Positions 1-9,481 of a DNA stretch of 63,144 nucleotides are shown here, one piece after another. The stretch is taken from the NCBI GenBank assembly GCA_964389025.1, contig CAYMCQ010000016.1:1-63144 (forward strand), given 5' to 3'. Source of the stretch: CAYMCQ01 sp964389025. Its GTDB lineage: Bacteria; Verrucomicrobiota; Verrucomicrobiia; Limisphaerales; CAYMCQ01. Position 1 is the first letter of the stretch; each line of letters begins with the position of its first letter. Made by a program: the position numbers and the translations under genes. The notes beneath the pieces were generated by a model, which was given only the letters and a program-made list of their open reading frames with translations, was not told where the DNA came from and made no database searches.

Positions 1-372
1 TTGTGACGGCGACGGGCCGGAGCACGTGCGGGACGGAAGTGTCGGACACGGACACCAACGTGTGCGTGGTGACCGAGCGTCCGTGCATCGAGGTGACGAA
101 GGCGTGCGACACCGTGGCGATCGGCCAGGGCAACACCGTGAGCGGGACGGTGACCAACTGCGGCAACGTGACACTGACGAACGTTTCGATCGTGGACAAC
201 CTTTACGGGACGCTGGTGTCGGGCCTGACGCTCGAGCCGGGAGCCGGGACGACCTACAACCAGCTGGTGACGAACAACACATGCGGCAACTTCACGAACA
301 TTGTGACGGCGACGGGCCGGAGCACGTGCGGGACGGAAGTGTCGGACACGGACACCAACGTGTGCGTGGTGA
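1..372. repeat. 300-bp tandem coding repeat at contig edge
   Basis: Positions 1-72 are identical to 301-372, a 300-bp period matching one 100-residue protein module. The contig begins exactly inside a copy, as expected if assembly stopped in a longer array, so the true number of modules is unknown. Confidence 0.85.
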
Positions 373-2003
373 TCTGCGATCCGTGCATAGAGGTGACCAA
401 GGAAGTGGTTTGCGAACTGCCCTCCGGCTGTGACACCAACTGGTCTCACCTGGCCATTGGCGCGAAGACCGCCGACGACACGCAATGTCCGTCCTTCTGT
501 TACCGCATCCGCGTGACCAACTGTGGCGAGGAAGCGTTGACCAATGTCACTGTCGTGGACAACGTGTTGACCAATCTGGCAGGCTGCAACTTCCCGACCA
601 CGCTGGCCGTTGGCCAGACCGTTGAATGCATCATAGCCGGTGTGGAGCACTGCGATGATGTGACCAACACGGTCACCGCCAGCGGAGTGGGTGTGATCAG
701 CGGCATCAGCGTCAGCACCAACGACACGGCGGCGGTTAACATCAGAAGCATCAGCATCACCTGCGAGCTGACGGTCAACGGCGAGCCCTCCGTGGAGATC
801 GCGTGCGATGGGCAGACAAACTTGGTGGATCATGCGGTCAGGATTTGCAACACGGGCGAACTGCCGCTGGTGGCCAGCATCTACGCGCCGATCATTGTGG
901 CGCTGGGCGGTGACTGCACCAATGTGGCGAACCTCCAGTTGGCGCTCCTGCCAGGCGAATGCACCAATGTGGTCCTCTGCACGGACGCGGTGGTATGCCC
1001 GACCGACTGCGGCCTTGCGTTCTCGAACTGGGTGCAGGTGACGGCCCAGGTGGATGGGAGCCGGACGAACGTCTGTGCGTATACTCGCAATGATAGCAAT
1101 GTAGTGGTGGCCGTAACCGCCTCCACGGAGTGTATTGCGACCGTGACTTGCAAGCCGCCTGAAGCCTGCCGCACGACGGGCGGCGGACGTCAGGACGACC
1201 CGCTGGTGTTCCCGGCCAACGTTCGTTACGTGACGCACGGCGGACAGGTTGGCGCGCCCGTGGGCAACCACATATGCATCGTGACGACGAACTTCCCGCT
1301 GGGCAATCCGTGCATCCACGGCCGGTGGACGCATGTCCGGCATGAGCAGGGCGGCAGGAAGGGGAACTTCCACGCGAGATATTACGACACGCTGGAGTGC
1401 GCGTGTCTTGACACGAACGTGACGGCAACGTCGGTCACCATTCCGAACATAACTGGTGGTGGCAGCCAGACCTACACGAACCTGGTGTATGGTCCGGGAA
1501 CGACCGTTGACGGATTGTGCAATCCGGGGCACAAAAACCCTGCTGGACCAGCGCCTCGACCGGCACCGGCGAACAAGATTGCCTTCACCGGAGTGGGTGA
1601 TTGGACGGATGAAAAAGGAGGCCGGGCGCCACGGTCTGTTTTGTTCCGTGTTGACCTGGAAGACCGCAGCGAGCCGGGCGGCAGCCACCCTGGCGGAGCG
1701 ACACCGCCGGCGGATCGTTACCGGCTGCGTATCTGGGTGTTGAGCGAGGCGGAGTTGATGCAGTTGAGAGGAGCCGGCCCGGACAACTTATTGCTGAACT
1801 TCCGCAATGCGATTTCGGCGTGCAACGGGATCAACGTGCAGGACGGCGCGAGCGTTCCGAACGGGACGGCGGTCTTCGGGGTGAGGGCTCCGGATGTGGA
1901 CGACGGCGGAGAGTTGGAACGCGGCAACCATCAGATCCATCCTTCGATCAAGGATTGCGACCCGTTTAATCCGACGGGACCGGGACTGCCTTCGAACCCG
2001 TAA
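1..2003 (+). CDS. Cys-rich DUF11-type repeat surface protein, 5' truncated
   Basis: The gene is open to the left edge, so no start or signal peptide is visible. The N-terminal part holds about two and a half copies of a roughly 100-residue Ig-like repeat with the pattern VTKxCDTVAIGxGNTVSG, TNCGNVTLTN and TNNTCGNF, typical of DUF11/conserved-repeat domains of secreted proteins. Cysteines recur at fixed places in each copy, which suggests disulphide-stabilised extracellular modules (inference). After about residue 390 the repeats give way to a unique, Gly/Pro-rich C-terminal region with no domain I recognise. It is paralogous to the next gene. A strong hairpin terminator follows the TAA stop. 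Role probably structural or adhesive at the cell surface; substrate unknown. Confidence 0.8.
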   Translation, partial: VTATGRSTCGTEVSDTDTNVCVVTERPCIEVTKACDTVAIGQGNTVSGTVTNCGNVTLTNVSIVDNLYGTLVSGLTLEPGAGTTYNQLVTNNTCGNFTNIVTATGRSTCGTEVSDTDTNVCVVICDPCIEVTKEVVCELPSGCDTNWSHLAIGAKTADDTQCPSFCYRIRVTNCGEEALTNVTVVDNVLTNLAGCNFPTTLAVGQTVECIIAGVEHCDDVTNTVTASGVGVISGISVSTNDTAAVNIRSISITCELTVNGEPSVEIACDGQTNLVDHAVRICNTGELPLVASIYAPIIVALGGDCTNVANLQLALLPGECTNVVLCTDAVVCPTDCGLAFSNWVQVTAQVDGSRTNVCAYTRNDSNVVVAVTASTECIATVTCKPPEACRTTGGGRQDDPLVFPANVRYVTHGGQVGAPVGNHICIVTTNFPLGNPCIHGRWTHVRHEQGGRKGNFHARYYDTLECACLDTNVTATSVTIPNITGGGSQTYTNLVYGPGTTVDGLCNPGHKNPAGPAPRPAPANKIAFTGVGDWTDEKGGRAPRSVLFRVDLEDRSEPGGSHPGGATPPADRYRLRIWVLSEAELMQLRGAGPDNLLLNFRNAISACNGINVQDGASVPNGTAVFGVRAPDVDDGGELERGNHQIHPSIKDCDPFNPTGPGLPSNP

Positions 2004-2023
2004 CGGAAATTGATTGAAACACG

Positions 2024-2060
2024 ACAGGCGGGTCGGCAACGACCCGCCTGTTCGCTTTTT
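2024..2060 (+). terminator. Intrinsic terminator
   Basis: An 11-bp perfect stem (2024-2034 with 2041-2051) is extended by a G-C pair that closes a GCAA tetraloop, and is followed by TTCGCTTTTTC. It lies 20 bp after the stop of the upstream surface-protein gene and should end its transcript. Confidence 0.85.
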
Positions 2061-2369
2061 CAACACGATCTTCCGCCGGCAGTGTGCTGCGCTTGCTGGA
2101 AAGAGTTGAAATGAAAGGTTACTTTACGTCTCGCTCCTCCCGCGTCATTCGCAGGCCACTTCGCCGTCGGCGCTCCGAGGATTTCCCGGTTCCAAGTTCA
2201 GAGAATCCTCTGATTGCGTTTGATTGCTATTCGCATCTTAATATGTTCGGTTGTTACCGTTGCAGAATGCGAAATGAAATCCACTTTGTTTCAAAATGAA
2301 ATGGCAATCACTGTCACCAAGTTTATTTTTTTGGAAAATGTCGGTCAGTTCAACAACAGGGAGAGAATT
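2061..2369 (+). other. Intergenic leader without recognised gene
   Basis: This stretch between the terminator and the next start has no convincing ORF. A TAATAT hexamer at 2239-2244 could be a -10 element, but I see no good -35 at proper spacing. An AGGGAG ribosome-binding site at 2358-2363 serves the ATG at 2370. Confidence 0.4.
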
Positions 2370-5300
2370 ATGTGTTCAATAAAATCCCATCCAAGCCTCT
2401 TAGCTGCAAAACTTCGGCCAACGGTTTCTATATGCCTTTCAGCCGCGATCGGGCTGGGGGTGCTGCTGCCGATGCAGAATGCATCAGCCGTGGAGTGTTC
2501 GCCCGACATCGCTTGTGGTGTGTCGTTGAACCCGGCCAGCGGATCCAAAGTCGTCCTCGGCCAGAAGATCACCATCAACTTCGTCAAGGCAGGCATCACC
2601 GCTTCGAGTTGTTTCATCACCAACGGCAACACATGGATGGCCTCGCCTGACGGCTCCGGCGGACAAATCACCAGCAAGATCATGAACGAATTCGCTTTTG
2701 CGACGGTGAACACCGAGATCAATTGCAACGGCGCAGCGGGTGTCCCAGGAGGAGATGCGGCCTGCTTGAGTTACCCAAACACTTACATCGTCAGCGCTGC
2801 CGACATCAACCAGCCGCTTGCCCTCGGTTCGCCAACGGTGCTGCCCAACAAGTTTGCGGCGGACGGAGTGCAGACGTTTCCAGCCATTCCCAAGCAGATC
2901 CACTTTTTCGCGGCAGCGGAAGGAGTCGGTTACAATGACAGCGGGTTCACATCATTCTCCGGCAACGCCTACGGCCAGGGGCAGGTGTTTCTCACGGTCG
3001 TTGCGCCCGGGTTGACGATTGACAAGATTTGCGACACGAATTGCTTTTTGTATGGCGGCCCCATCAGTTTCCACGGAACGATCTGCAATACCGGCGACGT
3101 CACGATCGTCGGCATCACGGTCACTGACACGCCCAGCGGAGGCTCGCCGCTCGCGATCACGAATTTCGCGGCGACCACTTCGAGCGGAAGGCCGTTCAAT
3201 GGAACTTTGACGAACGGTGAGTGCGTGAACTATTCCGGTTCATATCTGCCGGATGGAAGTGGCGCAGCATTGTGTGGCCCATTCACGGACACGGTGGTGG
3301 TGGAAGGAACAACATCGGGCATCTCATCGAACTTCGTCGTGTCCGCGACGAACAGCGCGACGTGCAATATCTGCAACAATCCGTGCATCGCCGTGACAAA
3401 GGACTGCGACACGGTGGCGATCGGCTTTGGCAACACGGTGAGCGGCATCGTGACCAACTGTGGCAACGTGCCGCTCACGAACATCACTATCGTGGACAAT
3501 CTTTACGGCACGCTGGCGACTTACTTGTCGCTGGCGGTCGGCGAGTCGCAGTCTTACAGCGTGCTGGTGACGAACAGCACCTGCGGCAGCTTCCCGAATT
3601 TTGTGACTGCGTCAGGCACCAGCCCGTGCGGTGGAACAGTGACAGCGATGGCGACGAACACCTGCGTGGTGACCGAAAGCCCCGGCATCACGGTGACGAA
3701 GGAATGTCCACCCATCCCCACCCAGCCGGGTGGACTGCTCGTCTATTCCGGCGTTGTGAGCAACGCGGGCAACATCACGTTGACCAACGTGATTGTGGTG
3801 AACGATCAACCCACGAACAATTCACCGGTGCTCGGCCCCATCACTTTGTTGGCAGGAGCATCAGTGGGCTTCACGAATAGCTACACGGTGCCGGCGGATT
3901 CCTGCGGGCCGTATGTGGACACGTTGGCGGCATCAGCGATCTCGATTTGCGGCACGTTCGTGACGAATTCGGCCACGGCCACTTGCGCGGGAACAAACAC
4001 CCCGAGCATTGACGTGACGAAGGCGTGTCCCGCCAATCCAGTCCAACCCGGCGGCCTGATGGTCGTGAACGGGACGGTGACGAACACCGGCAACATCACT
4101 CTCACAAACGTTGTAGTGACAAACAACATCAGCGCGCTCGAGATTTCACGCCGCGTGCTTGGGCCGATCACGCTTGCCCCCGGCGAAGGGACGACTTTCA
4201 GCGACAGCTACACTGTGCCGCTGGATTCGTGCGGGCCGTATCCCGACACGTTCACCGCGAGCGGCGCAGACAAATGCTTCGGTGTCATCGTCACCGACTT
4301 CGACACGCAGGCCTGTGCAGGCACGAACACCCCGAGCATTGACGTGACGAAGGCGTGTCCCGCCAATCCAGTCCAACCCGGCGGCCTGATGGTCGTGAAC
4401 GGGACGGTGACGAACACCGGCAACATCACTCTCACAAACGTTGTAGTGACAAACAACATCAGCGCGCTCGAGATTTCACGCCGCGTGCTTGGGCCGATCA
4501 CGCTTGCCCCCGGCGAAGGGACGACTTTCAGCGACAGCTACACTGTGCCGCTGGATTCGTGCGGGCCGTATCCCGACACGTTCACCGCGAGCGGCGCAGA
4601 CAAATGCTTCGGTGTCATCGTCACCGACTTCGACACGCAGGCCTGCGTGGGCACGAACTCGCCGCGACTGACAGTCATCAAGAGATGTCCTGCGGTCCCC
4701 GCTGCGCCCGGGCAAGTCACGACCATCTCTGGCGTGGTAAGCAATGCAGGCAACGTGACTTTGACGAACATCCTTGTGTTCGACGACCAGCCCGCGCCCA
4801 ACACGTTATTGCTTGGGCCGATCGCGCTCGCTCCAGGACAGTCTGCCGGCTTCACCAACAGTTATCGGTTGCCGCCGAACTGCTGCACCTATGTGGATAC
4901 GATCAACGCCAGCGGCAAAGACAAATGCTTCGGCAAGACTGTGACCGCCAGCGCGACAGTGGTTTGTCCGACCGCGACCGATCCGCAGATTGCAGTGACA
5001 AAAACCTGTCCGCCACAGCCCGTTCCTTTGGGCGAGCCGTTGATTTTCTCCGGCATTGTCAGCAACGCCGGCAACATCACATTAACAAACGTGACCGTCG
5101 TGAACGATCAACCTTCCAACAACACGCCGGTGTTTGGTCCGATCACGCTGGCTCCGGGTGAAACAGCAAACTTTATCGGCTCATACATTGTCCCGACGGA
5201 CATTTGCGACTCCAACATCCTTGATACACTCACCGCGCGCGCAAACAACCTCTGTAACGGCGGCAGCGTGAGCGCAAGTCACTTAGCGATTTGTCCGATT

Positions 5301-6167
5301 GTGCCGACGCCGCGACTGGTGGTGACGAAGAATTGTCCCGCCAACCCCGTGCCACCGGGCGGGCTGCTGGAATTTTCAGGAATCGTCAGCAACGCAGGCA
5401 ACATCACTTTGACCAATGTGATCGTTGTCAACGACCATCCGACAAACAACACGCCGGTGTTCGGTCCCGTCATGCTTGCGCCGGGACAATCCACGAATTT
5501 CAGTGGCAGTTACCATGTGTGTCCCGAATGCTGCCCGCCGTATGTTGACACGCTCTCCGCATCCGGCGCGCAGATTTGCAACGGGAGCAACGTGTCGGCC
5601 ACGGCCACGGCTTATTGCCCCGGCATCTCGACGCCACGGCTCAGCGTCACTGTGGATTCTCTGCCCAGCCCCGTGTTGCAGGGCGAGCTGCTTTTCTACT
5701 CAGGCACGGTCAGCAACGCCGGTGACATCACGGTGGGCGGCATCGAGGTTTCCGACGACAAGGCAGGACACCTCGCTGATATTTTTGCTCTCGCTCCGGG
5801 CGAAACGGCGGACTTCTTCAGCTCCTTCGTGCCGACGAACTGCGGGTCGGAGTTTGGCATCTTCGTGATGGCGACGGCTTTCGACGTTTGCACCGGTGGC
5901 AGCATCAGCAATCAGGTCAGCGCATACACCATGGTGATCTGCCCGAAGCAAGGACCGACTCTCGTCGCTCTGCCGCCCGACGGTGAAGAAGAATTCAAGT
6001 TCGCGCTCGCCACTGTTAACGACTTGCACTACTCCGTGGAAATCACGCCGTCGTTGTCGCCGGTGAACTGGCAGCCATTTACGAACTTCACCGGCAACGG
6101 AGGCGTCGTGACGATCTCCGACACAGCGACCAATCAGCAGCGGTTCTACAGAGTGATCGTTAAATAG
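2370..6167 (+). CDS. Secreted nine-module DUF11-type repeat protein
   Basis: About 1265 residues. An in-frame upstream extension exists, but the ATG at 2370 has an AGGGAG site seven bases upstream and opens a signal peptide with a hydrophobic core and a likely cleavage after NASA. A unique N-terminal domain is followed by about nine Ig-like DUF11-type modules marked by SGxVSNAGNITLTN and LGPITLAPG, each with recurring cysteines. Two adjacent modules are a near-perfect duplication. The C-terminus (from about residue 1205) has a W...F...GGVV...QQRFYRV motif, resembling short C-terminal modules common on secreted verrucomicrobial proteins, possibly a sorting signal (inference). Paralogue of the preceding gene. 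Likely an extracellular fibre or adhesin; ligand unknown. Confidence 0.85.
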   Translation: MCSIKSHPSLLAAKLRPTVSICLSAAIGLGVLLPMQNASAVECSPDIACGVSLNPASGSKVVLGQKITINFVKAGITASSCFITNGNTWMASPDGSGGQITSKIMNEFAFATVNTEINCNGAAGVPGGDAACLSYPNTYIVSAADINQPLALGSPTVLPNKFAADGVQTFPAIPKQIHFFAAAEGVGYNDSGFTSFSGNAYGQGQVFLTVVAPGLTIDKICDTNCFLYGGPISFHGTICNTGDVTIVGITVTDTPSGGSPLAITNFAATTSSGRPFNGTLTNGECVNYSGSYLPDGSGAALCGPFTDTVVVEGTTSGISSNFVVSATNSATCNICNNPCIAVTKDCDTVAIGFGNTVSGIVTNCGNVPLTNITIVDNLYGTLATYLSLAVGESQSYSVLVTNSTCGSFPNFVTASGTSPCGGTVTAMATNTCVVTESPGITVTKECPPIPTQPGGLLVYSGVVSNAGNITLTNVIVVNDQPTNNSPVLGPITLLAGASVGFTNSYTVPADSCGPYVDTLAASAISICGTFVTNSATATCAGTNTPSIDVTKACPANPVQPGGLMVVNGTVTNTGNITLTNVVVTNNISALEISRRVLGPITLAPGEGTTFSDSYTVPLDSCGPYPDTFTASGADKCFGVIVTDFDTQACAGTNTPSIDVTKACPANPVQPGGLMVVNGTVTNTGNITLTNVVVTNNISALEISRRVLGPITLAPGEGTTFSDSYTVPLDSCGPYPDTFTASGADKCFGVIVTDFDTQACVGTNSPRLTVIKRCPAVPAAPGQVTTISGVVSNAGNVTLTNILVFDDQPAPNTLLLGPIALAPGQSAGFTNSYRLPPNCCTYVDTINASGKDKCFGKTVTASATVVCPTATDPQIAVTKTCPPQPVPLGEPLIFSGIVSNAGNITLTNVTVVNDQPSNNTPVFGPITLAPGETANFIGSYIVPTDICDSNILDTLTARANNLCNGGSVSASHLAICPIVPTPRLVVTKNCPANPVPPGGLLEFSGIVSNAGNITLTNVIVVNDHPTNNTPVFGPVMLAPGQSTNFSGSYHVCPECCPPYVDTLSASGAQICNGSNVSATATAYCPGISTPRLSVTVDSLPSPVLQGELLFYSGTVSNAGDITVGGIEVSDDKAGHLADIFALAPGETADFFSSFVPTNCGSEFGIFVMATAFDVCTGGSISNQVSAYTMVICPKQGPTLVALPPDGEEEFKFALATVNDLHYSVEITPSLSPVNWQPFTNFTGNGGVVTISDTATNQQRFYRVIVK
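3996..4655. repeat. Near-perfect 330-bp tandem duplication of one protein module
   Basis: Positions 3996-4315 and 4326-4645 are identical (320 bp at a 330-bp period), duplicating one 110-residue module. All neighbouring modules differ substantially, so this is a recent duplication or gene-conversion event. Confidence 0.9.
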
Positions 6168-6195
6168 CGTCTCGGAGCGCTGAAAATGGATTCAA

Positions 6196-6231
6196 CCAGG
6201 CGGCATCTGCCAACAAGTGCCGCCTGGCTTT
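6196..6231 (+). terminator. Hairpin terminator
   Basis: A 10-bp perfect stem (6196-6205 with 6218-6227, arms CCAGGCGGCA/TGCCGCCTGG) encloses a 12-nt loop and is followed by CTTTC. It lies about 30 bp after the surface-protein stop. The T-tract is short, so efficiency is uncertain. Confidence 0.65.
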
Positions 6232-6375
6232 CATGAATGTCCGCGGCAAAAGTGTTCAGCGCGATTGCTGATATGTCCCCTGAGGTGCATGCCCCAGTCC
6301 TCTTTAATCCCGAAAACAAGGAACCTTGTTTCATGGACATCAGGCTGAGCTTTCGGTTACAAATAAAGCAATCGC

Positions 6376-7518
6376 TTGGCTAAAATATCACCTTCTAAAA
6401 ATTTGCTGATCGTGGCGGACACTGAGCGCGACGCGAATATGCTTTACGCCGTCGGAATGTTCGTGCCTGACCCGTTCATTTACCTTCGGCTTGGCGGGCG
6501 TTGCTACATCGTCCTGAGCGATTTGGAAATAGACCGCGCGAGGAAACATGCCCGGCATTGCCGCACCCTTTCACTTTCAGCCTTTCAGGAAAAGCTTGGG
6601 AAACGAGGAATCAAGCGGCCCGGCCACGCAAATGTCATCGCGGCAATTTTGCGCGAACGAAAAATCCGGCGCGTAGCCGTTCCGGAAAACTTTCCGCTGG
6701 GCCTCGCCATCGAACTGCGCCGGATGGGAATCAACGTCAAGGCTGTGAATGGTAATTTTTTTCCGCAGCGCGAACAAAAGACCGCCGACGAAGTCAAAAA
6801 AATCAGCGCGGCGCTCGCGATGTCGGAGGTGGGCATGGCGGAAGGAATTGAAGCCTTGCGCAATTCCAAAATTGGAAGGAAGCGAAAATTGTTTTATCGC
6901 AACGCTCCGCTGACTTCCGAACGCCTGCGCACAATAATTGACACCGCCATCATTCGGGCGAATGGGCTGGCCGGCCACACGATTGTCGCTGGCGGCAGGC
7001 AGGCTTGCGATCCCCACGAAACCGGCCACGGCATCCTTCGCGCGAACGAGCCGATCATTCTTGACGTTTTTCCTCGCTCGCAAAAGACCGGTTATTTCGG
7101 CGACATCACGCGCACGGTCGTTAAAGGCCGCGCGAGCGAGGCGGTGCGGAAACTTTACGACACCGTGCTGCAAGGACAAAAGCTCGCGTTTGCGAAGATG
7201 AAACCTGGCGCGGCCACTCGCAAAATTCACGAAACCGTTCTGGAATTCTTCCAACAGCAGGGTTACAAGACCGGCAAGCTCAATGGCCGCATGGAAGGTT
7301 TTTTCCACGGCACGGGACACGGGCTCGGTTTGGAGATCCACGAACCGCCCCGCGTCGGCGCGACTTCGGCTGGCGTTCTGAAACCGGGGCACGTCGTCAC
7401 CGTCGAGCCGGGGCTTTATTATCCGCGGCTGGGCGGCGTGCGGTTGGAGGACGTCGCGCTCGTCACGCGCAACGGCCCCCGAAATCTGACGCGGTTCGAA
7501 AAAGTGCTGGAGGTTTGA
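6376..7518 (+). CDS. M24-family metallopeptidase (Xaa-Pro aminopeptidase type)
   Basis: 380 residues, the normal length for a two-domain creatinase-N plus pita-bread M24 peptidase. The dinuclear metal ligands are visible: Asp in LDVFPR (about 227) and GDITRT (about 241), His in GTGHGLG (about 313), Glu in VEPGLY (about 343) and in RLEDV (about 357). It should cleave N-terminal residues next to proline in the cytoplasm, with Mn or Co as cofactor (family knowledge). The start used is TTG at 6376; no ATG lies nearby in frame and no clear ribosome-binding site is seen, so the start is tentative. It stands alone between a terminator and a 154-bp spacer. Confidence 0.85.
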   Translation: MAKISPSKNLLIVADTERDANMLYAVGMFVPDPFIYLRLGGRCYIVLSDLEIDRARKHARHCRTLSLSAFQEKLGKRGIKRPGHANVIAAILRERKIRRVAVPENFPLGLAIELRRMGINVKAVNGNFFPQREQKTADEVKKISAALAMSEVGMAEGIEALRNSKIGRKRKLFYRNAPLTSERLRTIIDTAIIRANGLAGHTIVAGGRQACDPHETGHGILRANEPIILDVFPRSQKTGYFGDITRTVVKGRASEAVRKLYDTVLQGQKLAFAKMKPGAATRKIHETVLEFFQQQGYKTGKLNGRMEGFFHGTGHGLGLEIHEPPRVGATSAGVLKPGHVVTVEPGLYYPRLGGVRLEDVALVTRNGPRNLTRFEKVLEV

Positions 7519-7672
7519 GTTGTGCCAGTTGTGCGGCGCGGTTGTGACGCGCTGGCTCAAAAAGTTTTCCCAAATCCACGCAACTATGTAGATTCATTGA
7601 AAAGATTGGCTGGCATGTCGGCAGCTTTGCGTTTGAATGAACTCGGCCACGCGCTGTCAATAGACCAAATTT

Positions 7673-8359
7673 ATGATGTATTTCGATCCAATTTACATGT
7701 TGTTCATGCTGCCCGGCCTGTTAATCGGCATCTGGGCGCAGGTCAAGCTCTCCTCCGCCTACGGCAAATACACCAAAGTGCCGGTCGAATCCGGCATGAC
7801 CGGCGCGGAGGCGGCGCGGGAAATCCTCGACCACGCTGGCCTGACCGAAATGCCGGTGGAGGAAGTCGCCGGACACTTGTCAGACCACTACGACCCACGG
7901 AAACGCGGTCTGTTTCTATCGTCGGAAAATTTTCATGGCCGCACAGTCGCAGCCGTGGGTGTGGCGGCGCACGAAGCCGGCCACGCGCTGCAACATCAGG
8001 GCGCGGACGCGATGTTCAGGCTTCGCATGGCGCTGGTGCCGATGACGCAGATCGCAAGCTACGCATGGATGGGCATTCTGGTGGTCGGCGCGATTCTTCA
8101 GATGTTCGCGCAGTTGCTGCCGGTGGCGATCGTGATTTTTTCCATCCTGACTTTGTTCCAGCTCGTGACGCTGCCGGTGGAATACGACGCGAGCCGCCGC
8201 GCGAAGGAGCAATTGTTCCGGCTCGGCCTCGTGCATGAAAGCGAGCGGGCGGGCGTCGCCAAAGTTTTGAGTGCGGCGGCGCTCACGTATGTGGCCGCGC
8301 TGGTCAGCACGGTGATGCAATTGCTGTATTTCATTTCCGCGGCGCGCGACCGGCGTTGA
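7673..8359 (+). CDS. YugP-type membrane zinc metallopeptidase
   Basis: 228 residues matching the neutral zinc metallopeptidase family of Bacillus YugP (Zn_peptidase_2). It has an N-terminal membrane segment, an HEAGH zinc motif at about residues 100-104, two central hydrophobic segments after the motif, and a C-terminal membrane segment. The conserved NFHGRTVAAVGVAAHEAGHA block is typical. Substrates of the family are poorly known; a role in membrane-protein turnover is inference. Two tandem ATGs (7673, 7676) are possible starts. The stop lies 40 bp before the preferred sigma-factor start, so the two may be cotranscribed. Confidence 0.8.
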   Translation: MMYFDPIYMLFMLPGLLIGIWAQVKLSSAYGKYTKVPVESGMTGAEAAREILDHAGLTEMPVEEVAGHLSDHYDPRKRGLFLSSENFHGRTVAAVGVAAHEAGHALQHQGADAMFRLRMALVPMTQIASYAWMGILVVGAILQMFAQLLPVAIVIFSILTLFQLVTLPVEYDASRRAKEQLFRLGLVHESERAGVAKVLSAAALTYVAALVSTVMQLLYFISAARDRR

Positions 8360-8399
8360 CTTGCTGGCGGGTGACGCCCTAACGTTGCGCAACAGGTTT

Positions 8400-9425
8400 A
8401 TGCCCACGGCAAAAAAAATTAAGAGCGCCCGCGGCAGCCGCTCCCCGCAAGGTGGAAGTTGGAAGACTGCGCTCGCCGGCAAACGTTTAGTCGCGCGTAA
8501 AGTTTCCACGGCGAAGCCGGGAAAATCTTTTTCCGAGAAACCCTCCACCGTTGCCAAAGTCGAGCCCGCCTCCGTTCCGCACGAGCGCGATCGCGGCAGT
8601 TACGACGGCGACACCGCCATCAAACTTTACCTCCGCGAAATCGGCCTGGTGAAATTGCTCACAGTGCAGGAGGAGATCGAACTCGCCGCCAAGATCAAGA
8701 AGGGCGACAAGAAGGCGCGCGAACTGATGATTAAGGCCAACCTCCGCCTCGTCGTAAAAATCGCGCGCGACTACGAAGGGCTTGGCTTGCCACTGCTCGA
8801 TTTGATCAGCGAGGGCAACATCGGTCTGATGAAGGCCGTCGAACGTTTTGACCCCGCGAAGGGCGGCAAACTTTCCACCTACGGCTCGTGGTGGATCAAG
8901 CAATCCATCAAGCGCGCTCTCGCCAACCAGTCCAAGACCATTCGCCTGCCCGTGCATCTCGTGGACAAGATCTCCAAGATGCGCCGCACCGCGATGCGCC
9001 TTCAGGAGGAGCTTGGCCGCGAACCGACTGACGATGAACTCGGCGGCGAGCTTGGCATCACCGCATCGCGCGTTTCGCAGATGCGCCTTGCGGCCATCCG
9101 CCCCGCGTCGCTCGATGCGCCCATCGGCGACGAGGATTCCAACAACTTCGCCGAAGTCGTTCAGGACGAAGCCGCCGAGACGCCCTACGAGCAGCTTGAA
9201 GACAAGACCGTCACCGGCATGTTGCAGGAAATGGTCAAGACCCTCGACCCGCGCGAAGCCACAATCCTTCGCTATCGCTTCGGCCTCGACGGTGGCAGCG
9301 AAAAAACTCTGGAGGAAGTCGGCCAGAAATTCAACGTCACCCGCGAACGCGTCCGCCAGATCCAGAACATCGCGCTGAAAAAACTCCGGAAGATGATTGA
9401 AAAGCTGGAAGCTCAGAAAAAATAA
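8400..9425 (+). CDS. RpoD/SigA-type sigma-70 factor
   Basis: 341 residues from the ATG at 8400; a TTG at 8361 would add 13 residues but directly abuts the upstream stop. A basic Ser/Lys/Pro-rich N-terminus precedes region 1.2 (DTAIKLYLREIG), region 2 with the -10 recognition helix (STYGSWWIKQSIKRAL), region 3 and region 4 with a helix-turn-helix ending in VTRERVRQIQ. Region 1.1 and the long non-conserved insert of E. coli RpoD are absent. It could be the housekeeping factor or a group 2 paralogue; the intact -10 and -35 regions imply recognition of TTGACA/TATAAT-like promoters. Confidence 0.88.
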   Translation: MPTAKKIKSARGSRSPQGGSWKTALAGKRLVARKVSTAKPGKSFSEKPSTVAKVEPASVPHERDRGSYDGDTAIKLYLREIGLVKLLTVQEEIELAAKIKKGDKKARELMIKANLRLVVKIARDYEGLGLPLLDLISEGNIGLMKAVERFDPAKGGKLSTYGSWWIKQSIKRALANQSKTIRLPVHLVDKISKMRRTAMRLQEELGREPTDDELGGELGITASRVSQMRLAAIRPASLDAPIGDEDSNNFAEVVQDEAAETPYEQLEDKTVTGMLQEMVKTLDPREATILRYRFGLDGGSEKTLEEVGQKFNVTRERVRQIQNIALKKLRKMIEKLEAQKK

Positions 9426-9481
9426 TTTCCACAACGGCGCAGTTCTGATACTCCGTTGCCAATGAGCAATCCATTTCAACC

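Noticed and set aside
8487..9479. 330-residue minus-strand ORF
   Set aside because: Antisense of the sigma factor gene with its conserved regions.
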